Shown piece by piece: positions 49,681-61,620 of a DNA stretch of 64,000 nt. The first letter of the stretch is position 1; every line of letters starts with the position of its first letter. The notes under the pieces are model-generated. The model was not told the origin of the DNA. It made no database searches and saw only the letters and a program-made list of their open reading frames with translations. A program made the translations under genes and the position numbers. This DNA is from Acanthosepion pharaonis (Eukaryota; Mollusca; Cephalopoda; Sepiida; Sepiidae). The stretch lies in the NCBI GenBank assembly GCA_903632075.3, contig CAHIKZ030000838.1, forward strand, positions 716,001-780,000. Direction: 5' to 3'.

Positions 49681-49712
49681 CTGATGAAGTCCTAATAGAT
49701 GAAACGTGTCCA
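49681..49712 (+). ncRNA. Hammerhead-ribozyme-like motif
   Basis: CTGATGA AGTCC TAATA GAT GAAAC GTGTC. Both catalytic boxes (CUGAUGA and GAAAC) are intact and correctly spaced. Stem II has only a partial 3' strand, so activity is doubtful. It follows the Penelope-like element at 48410-48975 on the same strand, with a minisatellite between. Confidence 0.5.
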
Positions 49713-49742
49713 CGAAAGATTTTCCACTTTGCCATATATCTT

Positions 49743-49748
<6 letters not shown>

Positions 49749-49782
<34 letters not shown>
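49749..49782. repeat. TA microsatellite
   Basis: Simple TA repeat after the ribozyme-like motif. Confidence 0.95.
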
Positions 49783-49783
<1 letters not shown>

Positions 49784-49899
49784 TGCATGTGTGTGTGCGT
49801 GTGTGTACAGTCCACTATCAAGCCGATGGATATAAAAAATTAAATTATGTAAGATAACGACATTAAGGGGTTTTAATACTATTGGAATTAAGTACTCAC

Positions 49900-49960
49900 C
49901 CAGTAAGAAGCGACATGTGCAACAGGTGTCACCTGACCGTCAACCAGCGAATCTCTCGCC
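49900..49960 (-). other. Exon-like 61-bp segment upstream of gene A
   Basis: The minus strand has acceptor CTTCCATTGCAG, 61 bases beginning GGCGAGAGATTC, and donor G then GTGAGTAC. One frame is open (ARDSLVDGQVTPVAHVASYW). It lies 2.6 kb upstream of the gene A TATA box and could be a noncoding 5' exon or a piece of a dispersed repeat. Confidence 0.3.
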
Positions 49961-50079
49961 CTGCAATGGAAGACATGATCATCCAGCGTTATCCAGCGAC
50001 TGAATAACTCTCGAAACATGAAATATCAGAACACTAAATCAATGTGGCCAATTAGAAAACATAAAGCAGGAAATATAAA

Positions 50080-51754
50080 GCAGGTTAAATGTTAATATTT
50101 TAGACGTCTATAAAACGAAGTGGGTTAACAATACAGATTTCGCCAGTGACAAATAAAAGATCATATATGCAGGCAGAGAGAAAAATGAAAGAGGAGTAGG
50201 ACTGATACTAGACATGCTACATGAAGAATTATGCTATTGGATACTGTCTGCTATCTGAAAGAATTCTTGTTATTAAACTGAAAGGAAAGCTTTTCAACAT
50301 ATTCGTCATTCAATTTATGCACCGACAACACAAAGTACAGAAGAGGAAATTGAAAATGCTTAAATCTACGCTAGATAACGCTATGGTTCAATGCAAATCG
50401 CAATGAGAGGCCTGAATGCCCAAGTAGGCAAGGATGGAGATTATGAAATAGTTGGCAAATTCTGAATAGGATCTCGTAATGAACGTAGAGAAAGATGGAT
50501 CAAGTAGTGCACAGCCGATAAGCAAGTAGTACCCAACACTTGGTTTCAATAACACGCAAGACTCATATGGACATGGAGAAACCTAGAATGACAGACGAAA
50601 AACAAATTGACGAGATAATCATCAATAGGAGATTCAGGAAATAGGGAGCATCCACCTTCCAGTGATATATAAACTATGGAAATGGAAAAAGTCTGAGGTG
50701 GTACACAAACTTTAATATGACAGATTTCGTATTGACCCGAATGTCAAGGCGAAATATATGGACAATGTTAAAAGTAGATATAATAAACAAAATGAGAATG
50801 AAAATTCGACGTGGAACACATTAAAATAAGCTTTAGTAACATCATCACTCGAGATCATCCCCAAGGAAAATAGACAAGGTAAAAAAGGATGGATGACTGA
50901 TGATATTCTCGACATGATAAAAAAGGAGACAAAAATAGTGCCAGGGTACTCCGCGCAAAACAATTAGGAACAAATGCTGGCAGTCTAAAGATGAGTGGCT
51001 CAACGAAAAATGTGCAATCATACAACGAATGAGTATCACATATAAAGCAAATATGCATAAAAATAAGCAAACTGGGGAAAGAAATGCTCATGAGCATAAT
51101 GCATAAAGTCCAATGGCACAATGATATTAGAAAAAGAAGAAGAGGTGGGAAGAATACATCGGATAATTATTCCACGGCAAAAGAGAGCAACCGACAATAC
51201 ACAAAGGAAATATACAACAGTGGCGATATACCGGAAGACCTAAATAGGTCCATATTAACTTACTAAGAAGCCAGATGTAAACGAATCCGAACTTCATCAT
51301 ACAATCACCCTAATGAGCCATGTAACAAAACTTAACATCCGAAGAGAGCGTGCAGCAGAATCATACTGAAAATAGGACAAGAACAGTGCGGGTTCGTTAA
51401 AGACACTGGAACAAGGAATGCAATATTTATGATCAGAATGAGATCAGAAAGAACAATACAAATGAAAAAGGTTAGATACCTAGATTTTATTGATTATGCA
51501 AAAGCGTTTGATAAAGTATCTCAAAAAAGAACTGTGGGAAAGCGAGAAAAAATGACTAAAATAAAACAATTGCGAAAAGGCTGAAAACATTTCTGTTAGA
51601 AAAAGAAAGAAACCAACAGGCAAATTATAGGTTGGAGATACCGAAATCAGGACAGGTCCATCAAGTTAGATATCTGGGAAGCGTATTAACAGAGACATAG
51701 AAATCTGAAAGCGCATTGAGATATCGAAAGATACCTTCTAAAAGCTGATCAAAG
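50080..51754 (+). mobile_element. RTE-like LINE, first part
   Basis: Endonuclease text in broken frames (SIYAPTTQSTEEEIENA, MRGLNAQVGKDGDYEIVGKF, GSRNERRERW, NTWFQ) is followed by reverse transcriptase text GQEQCGFVKDTGTRNAIFMI and RYLDFIDYAKAFDKV near 51480-51520, then RYLGSVLTE near 51670. The element is interrupted at 51757 and resumes at 53606. Confidence 0.7.
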
Positions 51755-51756
51755 TA

Positions 51757-53603
51757 CAGTGGAACCTCGATTTAGTTACGAACACTTCCTCTTACGAAAA
51801 AATTGTCATATGAACAAAAATTTGTCAGGAAATTCGTTTCCTCTTACGGATTAATTTCGACTTACAAAATTAAGAATGGGCTTCCCGCCATTTTCATTTC
51901 AAACTAGATATTTGATATAAATGTACTGTAAATAATTTTAATCTTATTTAAATATACTGTATTTTATATTTTATATATTATATTATTATATATTTTATAT
52001 ATAATAATATGAAACTGTAGTATTATACAGTATGACAATAATTTTTTATGCTGTATTTTTATACTCTACTGTACTCTAATAAATATTTGCAGTTATATTT
52101 TATACTGTATTTTTTATTCTTATATTTTTATGTACATAATTATAATATATTTTATATGCATTACTGTATTATATTCTTATACAGTACATATTTCTCTACA
52201 ATTCCATCACATTAGATGTAGTGTGATGCTACGAGTATTGCATCATCCCGCTTAGTCCTCTTTCTTACCTCGTAGAATAAACATTTGTAGTGTATGCATA
52301 TTTGTGATTATATTAGTATCAAAAAATAATAATGTGCAAAAATTTATGTACAGTAAGGAATACAGTACATGTACATTACTGAACAGTACAGTAACATGTA
52401 AATTTTATTAAAATTTATAGAATTAAAAGTAGATAAAATGTGACAATGCTGAGTTCGTTTCGTTTAATCTCTTTGTAATGTAAAGTGTGTTTTAGTCTAA
52501 TATACAGTGTATAATCATTGAATTTTAAATTGATATCAAAACAGTACAGTAGGAAAATGTAAAACAAATTTATAGTTTAATTAGAGTAAAATAAAATGTA
52601 TGAAATGCAGGTACAGCATCCAGTTCAAGTTGATTTGTACGGTACATTTCATCACTGCAGTTTGTTCCTTTACTTTTTTCCATGCAGTTACTGTACTGTA
52701 CAGTTTAATTTGTTGCTGTAAATATCACTGTAAATTTTCAAATTCAAATTTTAGTGGGTAATTTTTTGATAATTTTTGGTACCCAGGATGCCACCCAAGA
52801 AACTGGTTGCTACTAAGAAGAGGGAAAAATATCCGTGCAAAGAAGGATATCATTCAGAAGCACAAAGAAGATACCCGTGTTTCTGACCTTGCCAATCTAT
52901 ACGGACGTTCAGCATCAACAATTTGTACTATCCTCAAGAGAGAAATAAAAAAGCTTGATAAAGCCAAGGGAGGTAGCGTAATTACCAAGCATCATCCAAA
53001 AGCCCAAGAAGATGTTGAGAAACTGTTGTTGGTGTGAATGAATGAGAGGCAACTACAAGGTGATTCTGTGTCTGAAGTTATTGTATGTGCAAAGACAAGG
53101 GAACTGTACGTAGATTTTATTTTTTTTTTAAATACCAGGTACGTCTTCTGAAAAGGAAAATGCATTTAAGGCAAGCCAAGGATGGTTTGAAAAATTAAAA
53201 ACAGAACCGGCATCCACAGGGAAGTGAGACCTGGGGAGGTTGCGAGCTCTAATAAAGCTGCCTTGTTTCAGAAGTATTTTGAAGTGTCCGAATATACAAA
53301 CCTGTACCTAAAAGAATTTTGGAAGGATCACTTCAATATCTTAAACTGCTTAAATCTCAATGAAAAAATCTGGGAGGAAGTCATATATTTATTTACATTA
53401 TTTATTTATAATCTTTTAAGAAAGTAATATAATTTTGCATAAAATACTATTTTCATTAATATTTATATCAATATTTTGGGGACTTGGAACGAATTAATTT
53501 AATTTCTGTTAATTTAAATGTGGAAAATTGTTTCGACATGCGAAATTTCTAGTTACGAATCCACTCCTGAAACGGATTAAATTCGTAGGTCGAGGTTCCA
53601 CTA
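51757..53603 (+). mobile_element. Pogo/Tigger-like DNA transposon nested in the RTE-like LINE
   Basis: Terminal inverted repeats CAGTGGAACCTCGATTTA and (reversed) AGGTCGAGGTTCCACTA are flanked by TA on both sides (51755-51756 and 53604-53605). The 1847-bp length is mostly AT-rich noncoding sequence with a helix-turn-helix coding remnant at 52790-53430. No DDE catalytic region is left, so it could move only with help from elsewhere. Confidence 0.85.
52790..53430 (+). pseudogene. Pogo/Tigger transposase remnant (CENP-B-type HTH)
   Basis: The start MPPKKLVATKK (52790) shifts frame into RAKKDIIQKHKEDTRVSDLA and YGRSASTICTILK, a psq-type helix-turn-helix. Next comes DVEKLLLV, a stop, and MNERQLQGDSVSE, the start of a CENP-B-type DNA-binding domain. 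ASQGWFEKLK-like text and GEVASSNKAAL follow. The transposase stops before the catalytic domain. Confidence 0.7.
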
Positions 53604-53605
53604 TA

Positions 53606-54050
53606 TTAAGAAACAGAAAAATATCGTTAGAAACAAGTAAAAGCGTGCTGAACTGTTATGTAGCATCAGTCCTCCTATATTGCAGTAAATGCTGAACAAT
53701 TTCCTCACAGATGAAGAAAAGACAAATCAAAAGTAATATTGTCCAACAGAAGGATGCTAAGAATACTATGGGCCGAACATTTGAGTGAACAACGACGAAG
53801 TTCTAGAGACAGTGGTAACATACTTAACATCAGAAAAAGACAGTTGAGGTTTCTTAGATACATAATATGAAAGGAGGGCTTGTGAAATTTGATACTCACA
53901 GGACAGATTGAAGGTGAGAGAGACAGAAAAACAACGCGCAGTCTACCTGGTGAGCATGGGTGAATAAATAGGGTATGGGAGAGCAGGTAAAATAACACAA
54001 GTTATTAAGAACTACAAAGGAGCAGTAAATTGTGGAGAGCCATGAACGCT
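53606..54050 (+). mobile_element. RTE-like LINE, second part
   Basis: Continues in broken frames: SLETSKSVLNCYVASVLLYC, RKRQLRF, LTGQIEGERDR. It ends near 54050, just before an AAT repeat (54057-54087) that may be its 3' tail. Removing the pogo element joins the two halves. Confidence 0.65.
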
Positions 54051-54054
54051 ATCG

Positions 54055-54056
<2 letters not shown>

Positions 54057-54086
<30 letters not shown>

Positions 54087-54087
54087 C
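54057..54087. repeat. AAT microsatellite (LINE tail)
   Basis: About ten AAT units at the end of the RTE-like LINE; RTE-type elements commonly end in short tandem repeats. Confidence 0.85.
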
Positions 54088-54239
54088 ATCTTGTATCTCA
54101 GTAGAGCGTTTCACGTACATAAACAGGTTTTTCGAGAAACAGGATATGTAAGTTTGCGACTCGCCTTTATTTCTGTTCCGGGTAGTTGAGGGAAGAATGT
54201 ATATTAAATTCCACCTCCTCAACTACTTATTTACATTCA

Positions 54240-54370
54240 TTCTAATGAACCTACCTTTGTTACTATTATCAAACGTTTCGGCTGTTGTACTTTTTTTACC
54301 TTTCTCAGAATTATATCGATCCGGTTTACTTTGAAGGAATTTCGAATTAAACAATTTATTTAATATACAG
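54240..54370 (-). repeat. Repeat with CTGAGAAAGG...GCCGAAACG motif, copy 2
   Basis: Matches 48060-48200, with the same TATATCGAT word beside the motif. Perhaps a terminal piece of a Penelope-like element. Confidence 0.4.
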
Positions 54371-55825
54371 AGCCGGAGCGTTTTCTCTCACTAACCATCA
54401 TGGATACCACGCCTTGTTCTTTTTAGTACTGCTCTCACTGTTTCTACTGAATATAAGCGAGCATTAATTGAGCAGTAATAAAAGCAATATTAAAATGAAC
54501 AAGACCAGATATACATTATACACAATGAAATATGGACAATCTACCCACGTAAGAGTAACATATTACAAAAATTTACACGGATAGGTTAAAGGTTATCAGC
54601 GAGATGAGGTCAAATTCCCGACTCGTCAGTTGTATTCATTTTCACACAAATTCTCTTATGAAAGCCATGAACCCGTGACTATACTCGCCACACTGGGTTA
54701 AATAGAAGGGTAGACTAGGCGGTCTCGCCTTGAGCGGTAGCTAACCTAGAAGAACTACTGAAAATTTCAAATCTTTAAAATGGCAATGGGAATCACTAGA
54801 CAATATTTTCTAAAACGTCGTGACAATTCGTAGATAATAAATAAACGAAATCTGTAGAGGGCCATGATCAACTTCGTCCTGAAAGAACATTGCATTTGCA
54901 AATTATAGGAATTTTGCTGTTTCACAATATGTATGTTGTACATGATCTTCATTTAAATTACTGCGCTGGGGGACAGTTTCCAATCAATAATGCCAGTGAA
55001 ATTTAATACATATCATAATCACATGTAGCATAATTAGTATATTTTTATACCCACGTCCTTAAAGGATACTGTACATAAAAGTAGAAGAACGTGTGAAATA
55101 AATGCGAGGAAGGATCAGCCATTTTCATGTCCAGAAAATTCAAAATGAGAAAAAAAGAAACAAAAAAACAAAACATGAATAAAATTATCATGTCTTTCTT
55201 GACAGAGAATTCTGTGAAAAATTCTAAATTTATTATGGTATTCTTTTGTTTAAAGAAAATGATGTTTGTTTTCTGTACAAGGTGAAAGATGTTTGTCTAA
55301 AATCTTTCCTGACAGGCAAACAATCCTGTGTATCACAACAGGAAAAGCTGTTTTGGTCACTCGTTGTAGAAACAGTGTAAGGCCGCATTGTTTGGATCTT
55401 CCAGATGATGATCTTTCTTTTTCATTTTACTAAATATAAATTACTAAATGAAATGCATAACACGGAATACGAATGTTCCTACATATTTTTACAATCGTTA
55501 ATTTTTCACAAGATATTCACAGTCTTTACTGCAGTAAAGATCTGAAGCTTTCAACCTTAAATCGACTTTCTTCATAACAATATCCGTCTAAGTTTCCTTA
55601 TAGGATTGATATCTGTAGAAATTTATCTGACAATGTAAATATTATAAAGATTATAAATCCAATAAAATAAATAGCATTACAAATTTTATTTGTAAAATAT
55701 ACTGCACAAATATATCCAATGGAAGGAGTTAAAATGTTCTTGGCCTTACCAAAGAGGAATTCTGAGGTTTGTTCATTTGATATTTTGGTAAGTGGATTGG
55801 GGAGTGAATTTTTCAACACAAACAC
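54371..55825. other. Intergenic, no supported gene
   Basis: Mixed AT-rich sequence. Open frames at 54767-54952 and 55598-55846 have no supporting motif. Confidence 0.4.
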
Positions 55826-55855
55826 AAATGCATGGACATTCGACATGGTGTAATA
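55826..55855 (+). mobile_element. SINE family S, left part (split by hAT element)
   Basis: ATGCATGGACATTCGACATG followed by GTGTAATA matches the head of the SINE copies on the minus strand at 62983 and 61930. It is cut inside the tRNA-like A-box region by the hAT-type element. Confidence 0.6.
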
Positions 55856-56610
55856 CAGGGATGGGCTAACTTTTCAGTGCAAGGGCCACATTCAAAAATT
55901 CACAATTTTATTAGGCCTCATAGTATATTAACCCAAAATAATTAATTTTTAAAATAGACAAAAAGAGGCTTTTAAAGTAAAAAAAAAAAAAATAGAATTA
56001 TTTTTTATTAATTAATATTTTAAATTACTGTAGAAGATTCACATGAAATGCATTTATTTCAAAAACGGAGTAACTCAGTTTGAAGTACTTTAAAGAAGAA
56101 ATATTAATAAGTATTTTAAGTTGAAGATTTACATGAAACACATTCGAAAGACAAAAATAACCTTGTTTTAATAAAAAAATATTTTAATTAATTAATATTA
56201 TAAAGTAGAAAACATTTATTTGAAAAAAAATAACTGCGTAGAGAAAAAAAAAAAATAATTCTTATTAATATCTTAAAGTAGAAACTTCAAATAAAACACA
56301 TTGTAACTAAATAGATAAAAATTAATTTAGATTTTAAAGTAGAAACTTCACACGAAACAGATTTATTTGAACACAAATTAATTCAGTTTGAAAAAAAAAT
56401 TGATATTTTGAAGTAGTATCTTCACATAAAAGAGATTTATTTGAAAACCAAAGTACCTCAGCAACAGATGGATTTCAATGACTCAATAAAATTAATGTAT
56501 CTGACTGCAGTCATTTACCAGTTTATTAAAATTAGGCGTCAAGTTGCTTATAGCAATTATTTTACGTTGCTTGGTAACTTTCTCTTTCAAATTTAGTTTG
56601 CCCACCCCTT
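55856..56610. mobile_element. Non-autonomous hAT-type element nested in a SINE
   Basis: The left end CAGGGATGGGCTAACTTTTC and right end AGTTTGCCCACCCCTT form a hAT-like terminal inverted repeat. Eight-base flanks GTGTAATA (55848-55855) and GTATAATA (56611-56618) match at seven positions. The interior is AT-rich with repeated GTAGAAACTTCACATGAAAC-like units and no transposase. Confidence 0.8.
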
Positions 56611-56745
56611 GTATAATAGTTTGCAAGCTTGTCTCGGTAAATCAGTTACGACTAAATAGTGAGTTCGATCATTACTGGGTGCCCCATACAATCAAGCTTA
56701 TGCCACATCTATGCTACGCTTAGAAAATTGCCATACACACAAACT
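56611..56745 (+). mobile_element. SINE family S, right part
   Basis: Continues GTATAATAGTTTGCAAGCTT, a B-box-like GAGTTCGATCATT, then GGGTGCCCCATACAATCAAG and the 3' part CCACATCTATGCTACGCTTA. Same family as 61797-62058 and 62900-62985. Confidence 0.65.
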
Positions 56746-57455
56746 TATGTGATAAAAATTACTGTGTCCAATGGAAATTTTTTTCCAACGTATTTTAAAA
56801 ATATGGAAATTTTATCTTCATTTTAACATTGTTTTAGAGATAGAAGTAATATAACTAAATCAATAAAACTGAAGAGAAATATCTTTACAATTATTTAATT
56901 GATCTTGTTAATAGAAATTCTGAAGAAAATGTTAGGACCCCATCATATATTGCTACTTAAAATCCCTTAAATTAGAATCACGTGCACTCCAACAGATGCA
57001 AATGATTAGAACATATTTAAGAAAGATTTTGGAGGAGGTTGTCCATTCTGCTTTTTAACTAATAATTAGAGGGGAAAATAGATAAATGCATGTCCCTTCC
57101 AAGTGGATTGTGTGAAAGCGAACGCAACAGGTTAGACTGAATTTATTTTAATGTTACTTAAACCATTTTTTCGTAGTCACTGTTACAGTGTTTTCTTTTT
57201 TTTCGTTTCTGTAGGCCATAAGGTTTGGAAAAGAAGTTTTTGCATCTATCGTAGGTGCCATGAACACCGCTTTGACAAACTTGAAGCTGAAAAAAGGGTC
57301 ATGCAATACTATTGGGCCAATGAAAGATTTGAAATGATCAAGTGATGATAATATGCAAATGTCTAAGTAGGAAATATTCTATCGTATTATCATGTTAGTG
57401 GAACATTAGCTTGTTTTTTGTTGTTGTTTTGTTTTTTTGTTTTTTTTACACTAAA
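56746..57455. other. Intergenic, no supported gene
   Basis: AT-rich. The text near 57200-57340 (CIYRRCHEHRFDKLEAEKRV) is open but not recognised. Confidence 0.35.
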
Positions 57456-58085
57456 ATCATGGCTAAAATTTCTGCTGAAACAAGGATGAAAGTTGACTTT
57501 GAAGTGGAAGATGACTAAACGAGAGATGTTCAGGTGGCCGGGAATCTCTAGAAAAAGTTGTCAAAATCATCCAAAAGGAGTATGCTACTACTGGAAGTTT
57601 TTTCAGTTGCAAGGAAAACAGGAAGACCACAAGAGTTTAATAAGAAATCTGAAAGAAAGATTCTTGGTAGGCAAACCAAAATTAACAGCCAGACAAGTGA
57701 TGAACGATTTCAGTCTTAATGGTAATGTTTCAGTTAATACAGAACGTAGAGTATTACAAAAAATAACTTGAATAAGTTTATAGCAGCAAAGAAATATCAT
57801 TGACCGAAAAACATTGGAATAAAAGATTGAAGTGGCCGAAAGAACATCTAACATAGAGTGCTGGAAAGTGACAAAAAATTAATTTTTAATGATGAATGTA
57901 AAATAGAGTTCCATTTTAATACAAGAAAATATGTAAGGAAACCAGTTGGAGAAAGAAATAATGTACGTTGCGTACCAAAGGAAAGATGCGTAATTCCTGT
58001 GGTAATTTTTATCTTTTTGTGTCCAAGAATATCTCCGAATAAGATTTGGTTCAATAAAATTCGCAACACTGTTGCTCACTCTTAA
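57456..58085 (+). pseudogene. Tc1/mariner transposase remnant
   Basis: Starts MAKISAETRMKVDFE at 57459 and runs through several frames: TGRPQEFNKKSERKIL (GRP(R/Q) linker between the DNA-binding halves), then VLESDKKLIFNDECKIEFHF and KYVRKPVGERNNVR. The FxDExK/CKI text is around the second catalytic Asp of Tc1-like transposases. Multiple stops; no inverted repeats were identified with confidence. Confidence 0.65.
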
Positions 58086-59202
58086 CAGGTGTATTGAATA
58101 TAAAGAAAGACTGGTTGACTAGAATATCTCTTATTTACTGCAAGTTAAATTCTCTGCTGCAGGATGGGGATCTGAGAAATCTAGTTGCAGACACCAAAAA
58201 CAGCCTGTCGACCCCCTCACTCAATTCTTCTGTCGTGCGTGTGCCTGTGTTTTTGCTCTGACCACGGGAATTACTAGTGTGCTCTTTAGATGTCTTACGG
58301 GCAATCTCAGGACGCTCCTAGCTGACTTCTCCTGAAAGGCTGATTCCATCTGTTTCATTATTTTTTGCTCTAGCCGCGGCAAATGCGACCGGGGAGAATT
58401 TATGGCGACATTTTCTTATTTGTCCCGTCTACGTGTAAATCTTTTTGCTTGGAAAGCTCTAACTTATATAAACCCTCCACACAAAAAATATTTAACGTTG
58501 ATATATTACCTGACTTTATCTTAGGCAATCTTCTTAATCTTATATCACGCTTTTTGTATAGAATTTTCTTAGATATATTTCTGCAAAGATAATGATATCT
58601 TTGATCGGTCGCATCTACACAAGTCCAAATCTTGGAAATTAACATGAAAACAGCTGCTTTCTTTTTTAAAAAGTTGATTCTGGGTTCGATTCTCTCTGGA
58701 ACTGTTCTTAAATTCATTTTATTATTTTAAAGCATAATTTTTTATCTGTACTTTTTTTCATTTTTTTCTCCACCATTCGAGCCATTCTCCTGGGAATTTT
58801 AATAATTTTTATCAAATTTATAGTCCCTCCAAATCCCTATCCTGTAATTTCATGCAATTATACGCTTGATCAGTGTCCTGTTAAACTAAAACTACATCTG
58901 ATAATGGATATTTGACTAAGAGACAAAGTTGGATCCTCACCAAAATAGGTTCAGACAATAATTTGATTACCCAGAATTTTTAAGTTCGCCCTGGTGAGTA
59001 TTTAAAGCCACTATTTATAGCATATTGAGCCGGCCACCTGAGTATTGTGTACTAAATATACACACGAAATTCCGAATTGAGACCGGCCATTGGAGACAAC
59101 TTTCCTATGAATATTTGCTCTGCTTTGAAGAACTGAGCACTTCTGGTCTCTTCAAGGAGCATTTTTACTATTTAGTGTGTATTTTTTTATTATTTATTCA
59201 GC

Positions 59203-59238
<36 letters not shown>

Positions 59239-59340
59239 ATTGATTGATTTTATTATATAAGATAATGTCTAACATCACCAACACTATACAATCTTGCATT
59301 AATTTTCAATAAAGCTAGGTTTGACTTAGGCATTTCGCTA
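58086..59340. other. Intergenic, no supported gene
   Basis: Contains a 105-residue basic minus-strand frame at 58717-58400 without recognised motif and a TA/TTGA microsatellite at 59203-59250. Confidence 0.35.
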
Positions 59341-59640
59341 TCAAAATTTTTGAATCGTAAAAAATTTTAAATTTCAACCCTTTTTTTCAAAGTAGCTTAT
59401 CACGACCGTATATATATTAACTGACATTAAACTATATTATTATGTATCATCAAACAAAATGTATTGGATGCCATCAAATTATATTTTTAGATACTATATT
59501 ATTTGAAAATATATACAGCTCCAGTTTATGAATTTTTTGCATTAAAAAAGAGCACGTAATAATGGCGCGGATTTTCGTTGAAAAATAAAAAATCTAAGCA
59601 ATTTTGAAAAATGTATAAAAGAATCCTTGTTAAAACTTAA

Positions 59641-59725
59641 TAGTACTGGTTAAATCAAGCGAAAGTAAATATTTGTAAAAGCTTTAACTCCAAATCAAGA
59701 TCTGTCCAAAACTGACATTTCTGAA
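59641..59725 (-). pseudogene. Decayed exon 2 of a fourth member of the secreted family
   Basis: Aligns with gene A exon 2 and its downstream intron; homology runs from about 59340 to 59725. In the exon frame the equivalent of CNW has no Cys, an in-frame TAA follows IWS, the CC pair is replaced by Tyr-Leu, and the donor GT has become TT. DLT of gene A (FDLTGN) is still readable as LDLTST. Clearly nonfunctional. Confidence 0.55.
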
Positions 59726-59879
59726 GAAAATTTATTCAAATATATATTTATGACTATAAAATATGTAGCATAAAATGTATGACTATAAAATATGTAGCAT
59801 AAAATGTATGACTATAAAATATGTATCATAAAACATTAATGTATTCATTTCCCACATTTTTATACCATACTAGACTACC

Positions 59880-61620
59880 CGTTGGGACACTGACGGGAAT
59901 CAGATGACTATAGGCTCATAACTCTGCTAAAAGACAGAGTTAAAGATTTTGGCCAAGATTATGACGGAGCGTTTGCAGTTGTCTCGAGCTTGTTGGAACC
60001 CGAGCAGACGTGCAGTGAGGGGACGATTAATTTAAAGCAACCTGCATCTGGTCCGCACCATCATACAGGGTGTAGAAGACGACGATCAAGCGGCGCTGAT
60101 CAGTTTAGACCAGTCCAAGGCATTCGATAGGGTCGGCCATCGATGACTGGTTACTGTCCTGCAGACCGCCGGATTCGAACCCGACATCTGCTAATGAATC
60201 AGCCTCCTGTATCGTTTTCTCAGTGCTGTGGTACAGGTGAACGGGAAGCAGCCGAGAGATTTTGCGCTGTCTCGATCGGTTCGTCAGTGTTGTCCGCTGT
60301 CGTCATTACTTTACGCTTTGGCGTTGGATCCCCTCCTTCGCCGGCTAAGGGACAGGACGTGCAGTCCGACCCTATACGGAATCGTTGTCCCTGGATGTTG
60401 ATCCAGGGTTTCCACGTACGCCGATGACGTGTCTATTTTAATGTCGTGCTGTAGGGACACTGAGGTGGTACAGAAGGCGCTTGAGCGATACTGAGGGTGA
60501 CAGGGGCCCAAATTAACTGCGACAAAACATCCAGCTTTCGATTAGGTGTCTGGAAGGGTGCCGCGCTCCAGGGACCTTTAGTTGGACAGACGGACCCGTC
60601 CGCATTCTTGGAATGTGGTTCGGACTCGGTCTCTAAGTATGTCACTTGGGTCTTTCCGATTATTCTTTATCAATTGTCTGTACTTACTCTCTACAAAAAC
60701 AAAAAGAAGGCGCTCGATCGCTTGTTTGCTTCTCTATTGTGGGTGTGAGGTGGTCATCTGGTCTATAGAGAGACTGTTGCCCAAGCTCCGTGTCATGCGG
60801 GGCTGGGAATGCCGCACTTATGCCATTGTATCACTTCATGTTTGGTGTTCCTACTCCGTGCGTTGACGGAAGATTCGATTTTGGAAGGGAGTTTTAGGAA
60901 CACCTTCCCTACCATTACTATCACTCTCTCCGTTTCCGAGGTTGAGCGCCATCGTAAGCCTCAATCGAAATTCCTGCAAGTGTCAGGCGGCCTTAAGAAC
61001 TCTTCCTCGGTCCAGTGACCTTTCATGGCCTCGTAGGCTATTTTATCGTGATTTAGTGAAGTGAATCGCGACAGACCGCCTTTATAGGCGGCTCGGCTTG
61101 TCGGCATCAAAGTTACGCTCTTTCTGGGGCTTGGCGGATTTGCCCGAATCTCATCGGTGTGACCTTGGTTTACAAGAAACGGCTTCGCACGCCTTCTATC
61201 ACTGTCCTCAGGTGCGCCTATTCTAGGACTATGTCGGCGAGTTGACAGCTCGTATTGCTTCCGATCAGCTTATGTCCATTGATCTCGCGTACGCCTATAA
61301 CAATGTGTCACCCCCGTTTTCCGGGGTGAAACCAATGGGGTTTCTCATGTTGCTAGCCGTGGCAAGAATGGTGGTATGGACGTCTCAAATGGAGGAAATC
61401 TTGCGATGTGAGCATTATTCTCATCAGGATCTGGTTGGATTCTTTGGGCATCAGCTCAGCTTGAAGATTAGATCTGATAGAAAGTGATTGATTTCGACAG
61501 ATTTCAACTAAAGGTGGATATTATTGGCGAGCCTGGTTCGGGTGAACGAGGCTAGCTTTGATTTTCTTTTAAGTCCCCTTGAGCACAACGAGGTGGTTTC
61601 TCCTGGTTAAGTTAGACTGT
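59880..61620 (+). mobile_element. Second Tx1-like LINE copy, ORF2 part
   Basis: Broken-frame text LKILAKIMTERLQ-like, then HLVRTIIQGVEDDDQAALIS, LDQSKAFDRVGHR, PLSSLLYALALDPLLRRLRD and TYADDVSIL (YADD at 60417-60428). A C-terminal ETASHAFYHCP motif is near 61180-61205. It corresponds to the first copy from about 9660 onward; the 5' part is missing, as is common for truncated LINE insertions. Confidence 0.7.

Noticed and set aside
55598..55846. Signal-exon-like frame MSNVHAFVFVL with a phase-1 donor at 55749
   Set aside because: Its start codon lies in the SINE left part and the peptide is not a convincing signal sequence.
58400..58717. 105-residue basic frame on the minus strand
   Set aside because: No recognised domain, no splice or promoter context, no paralog in the window.
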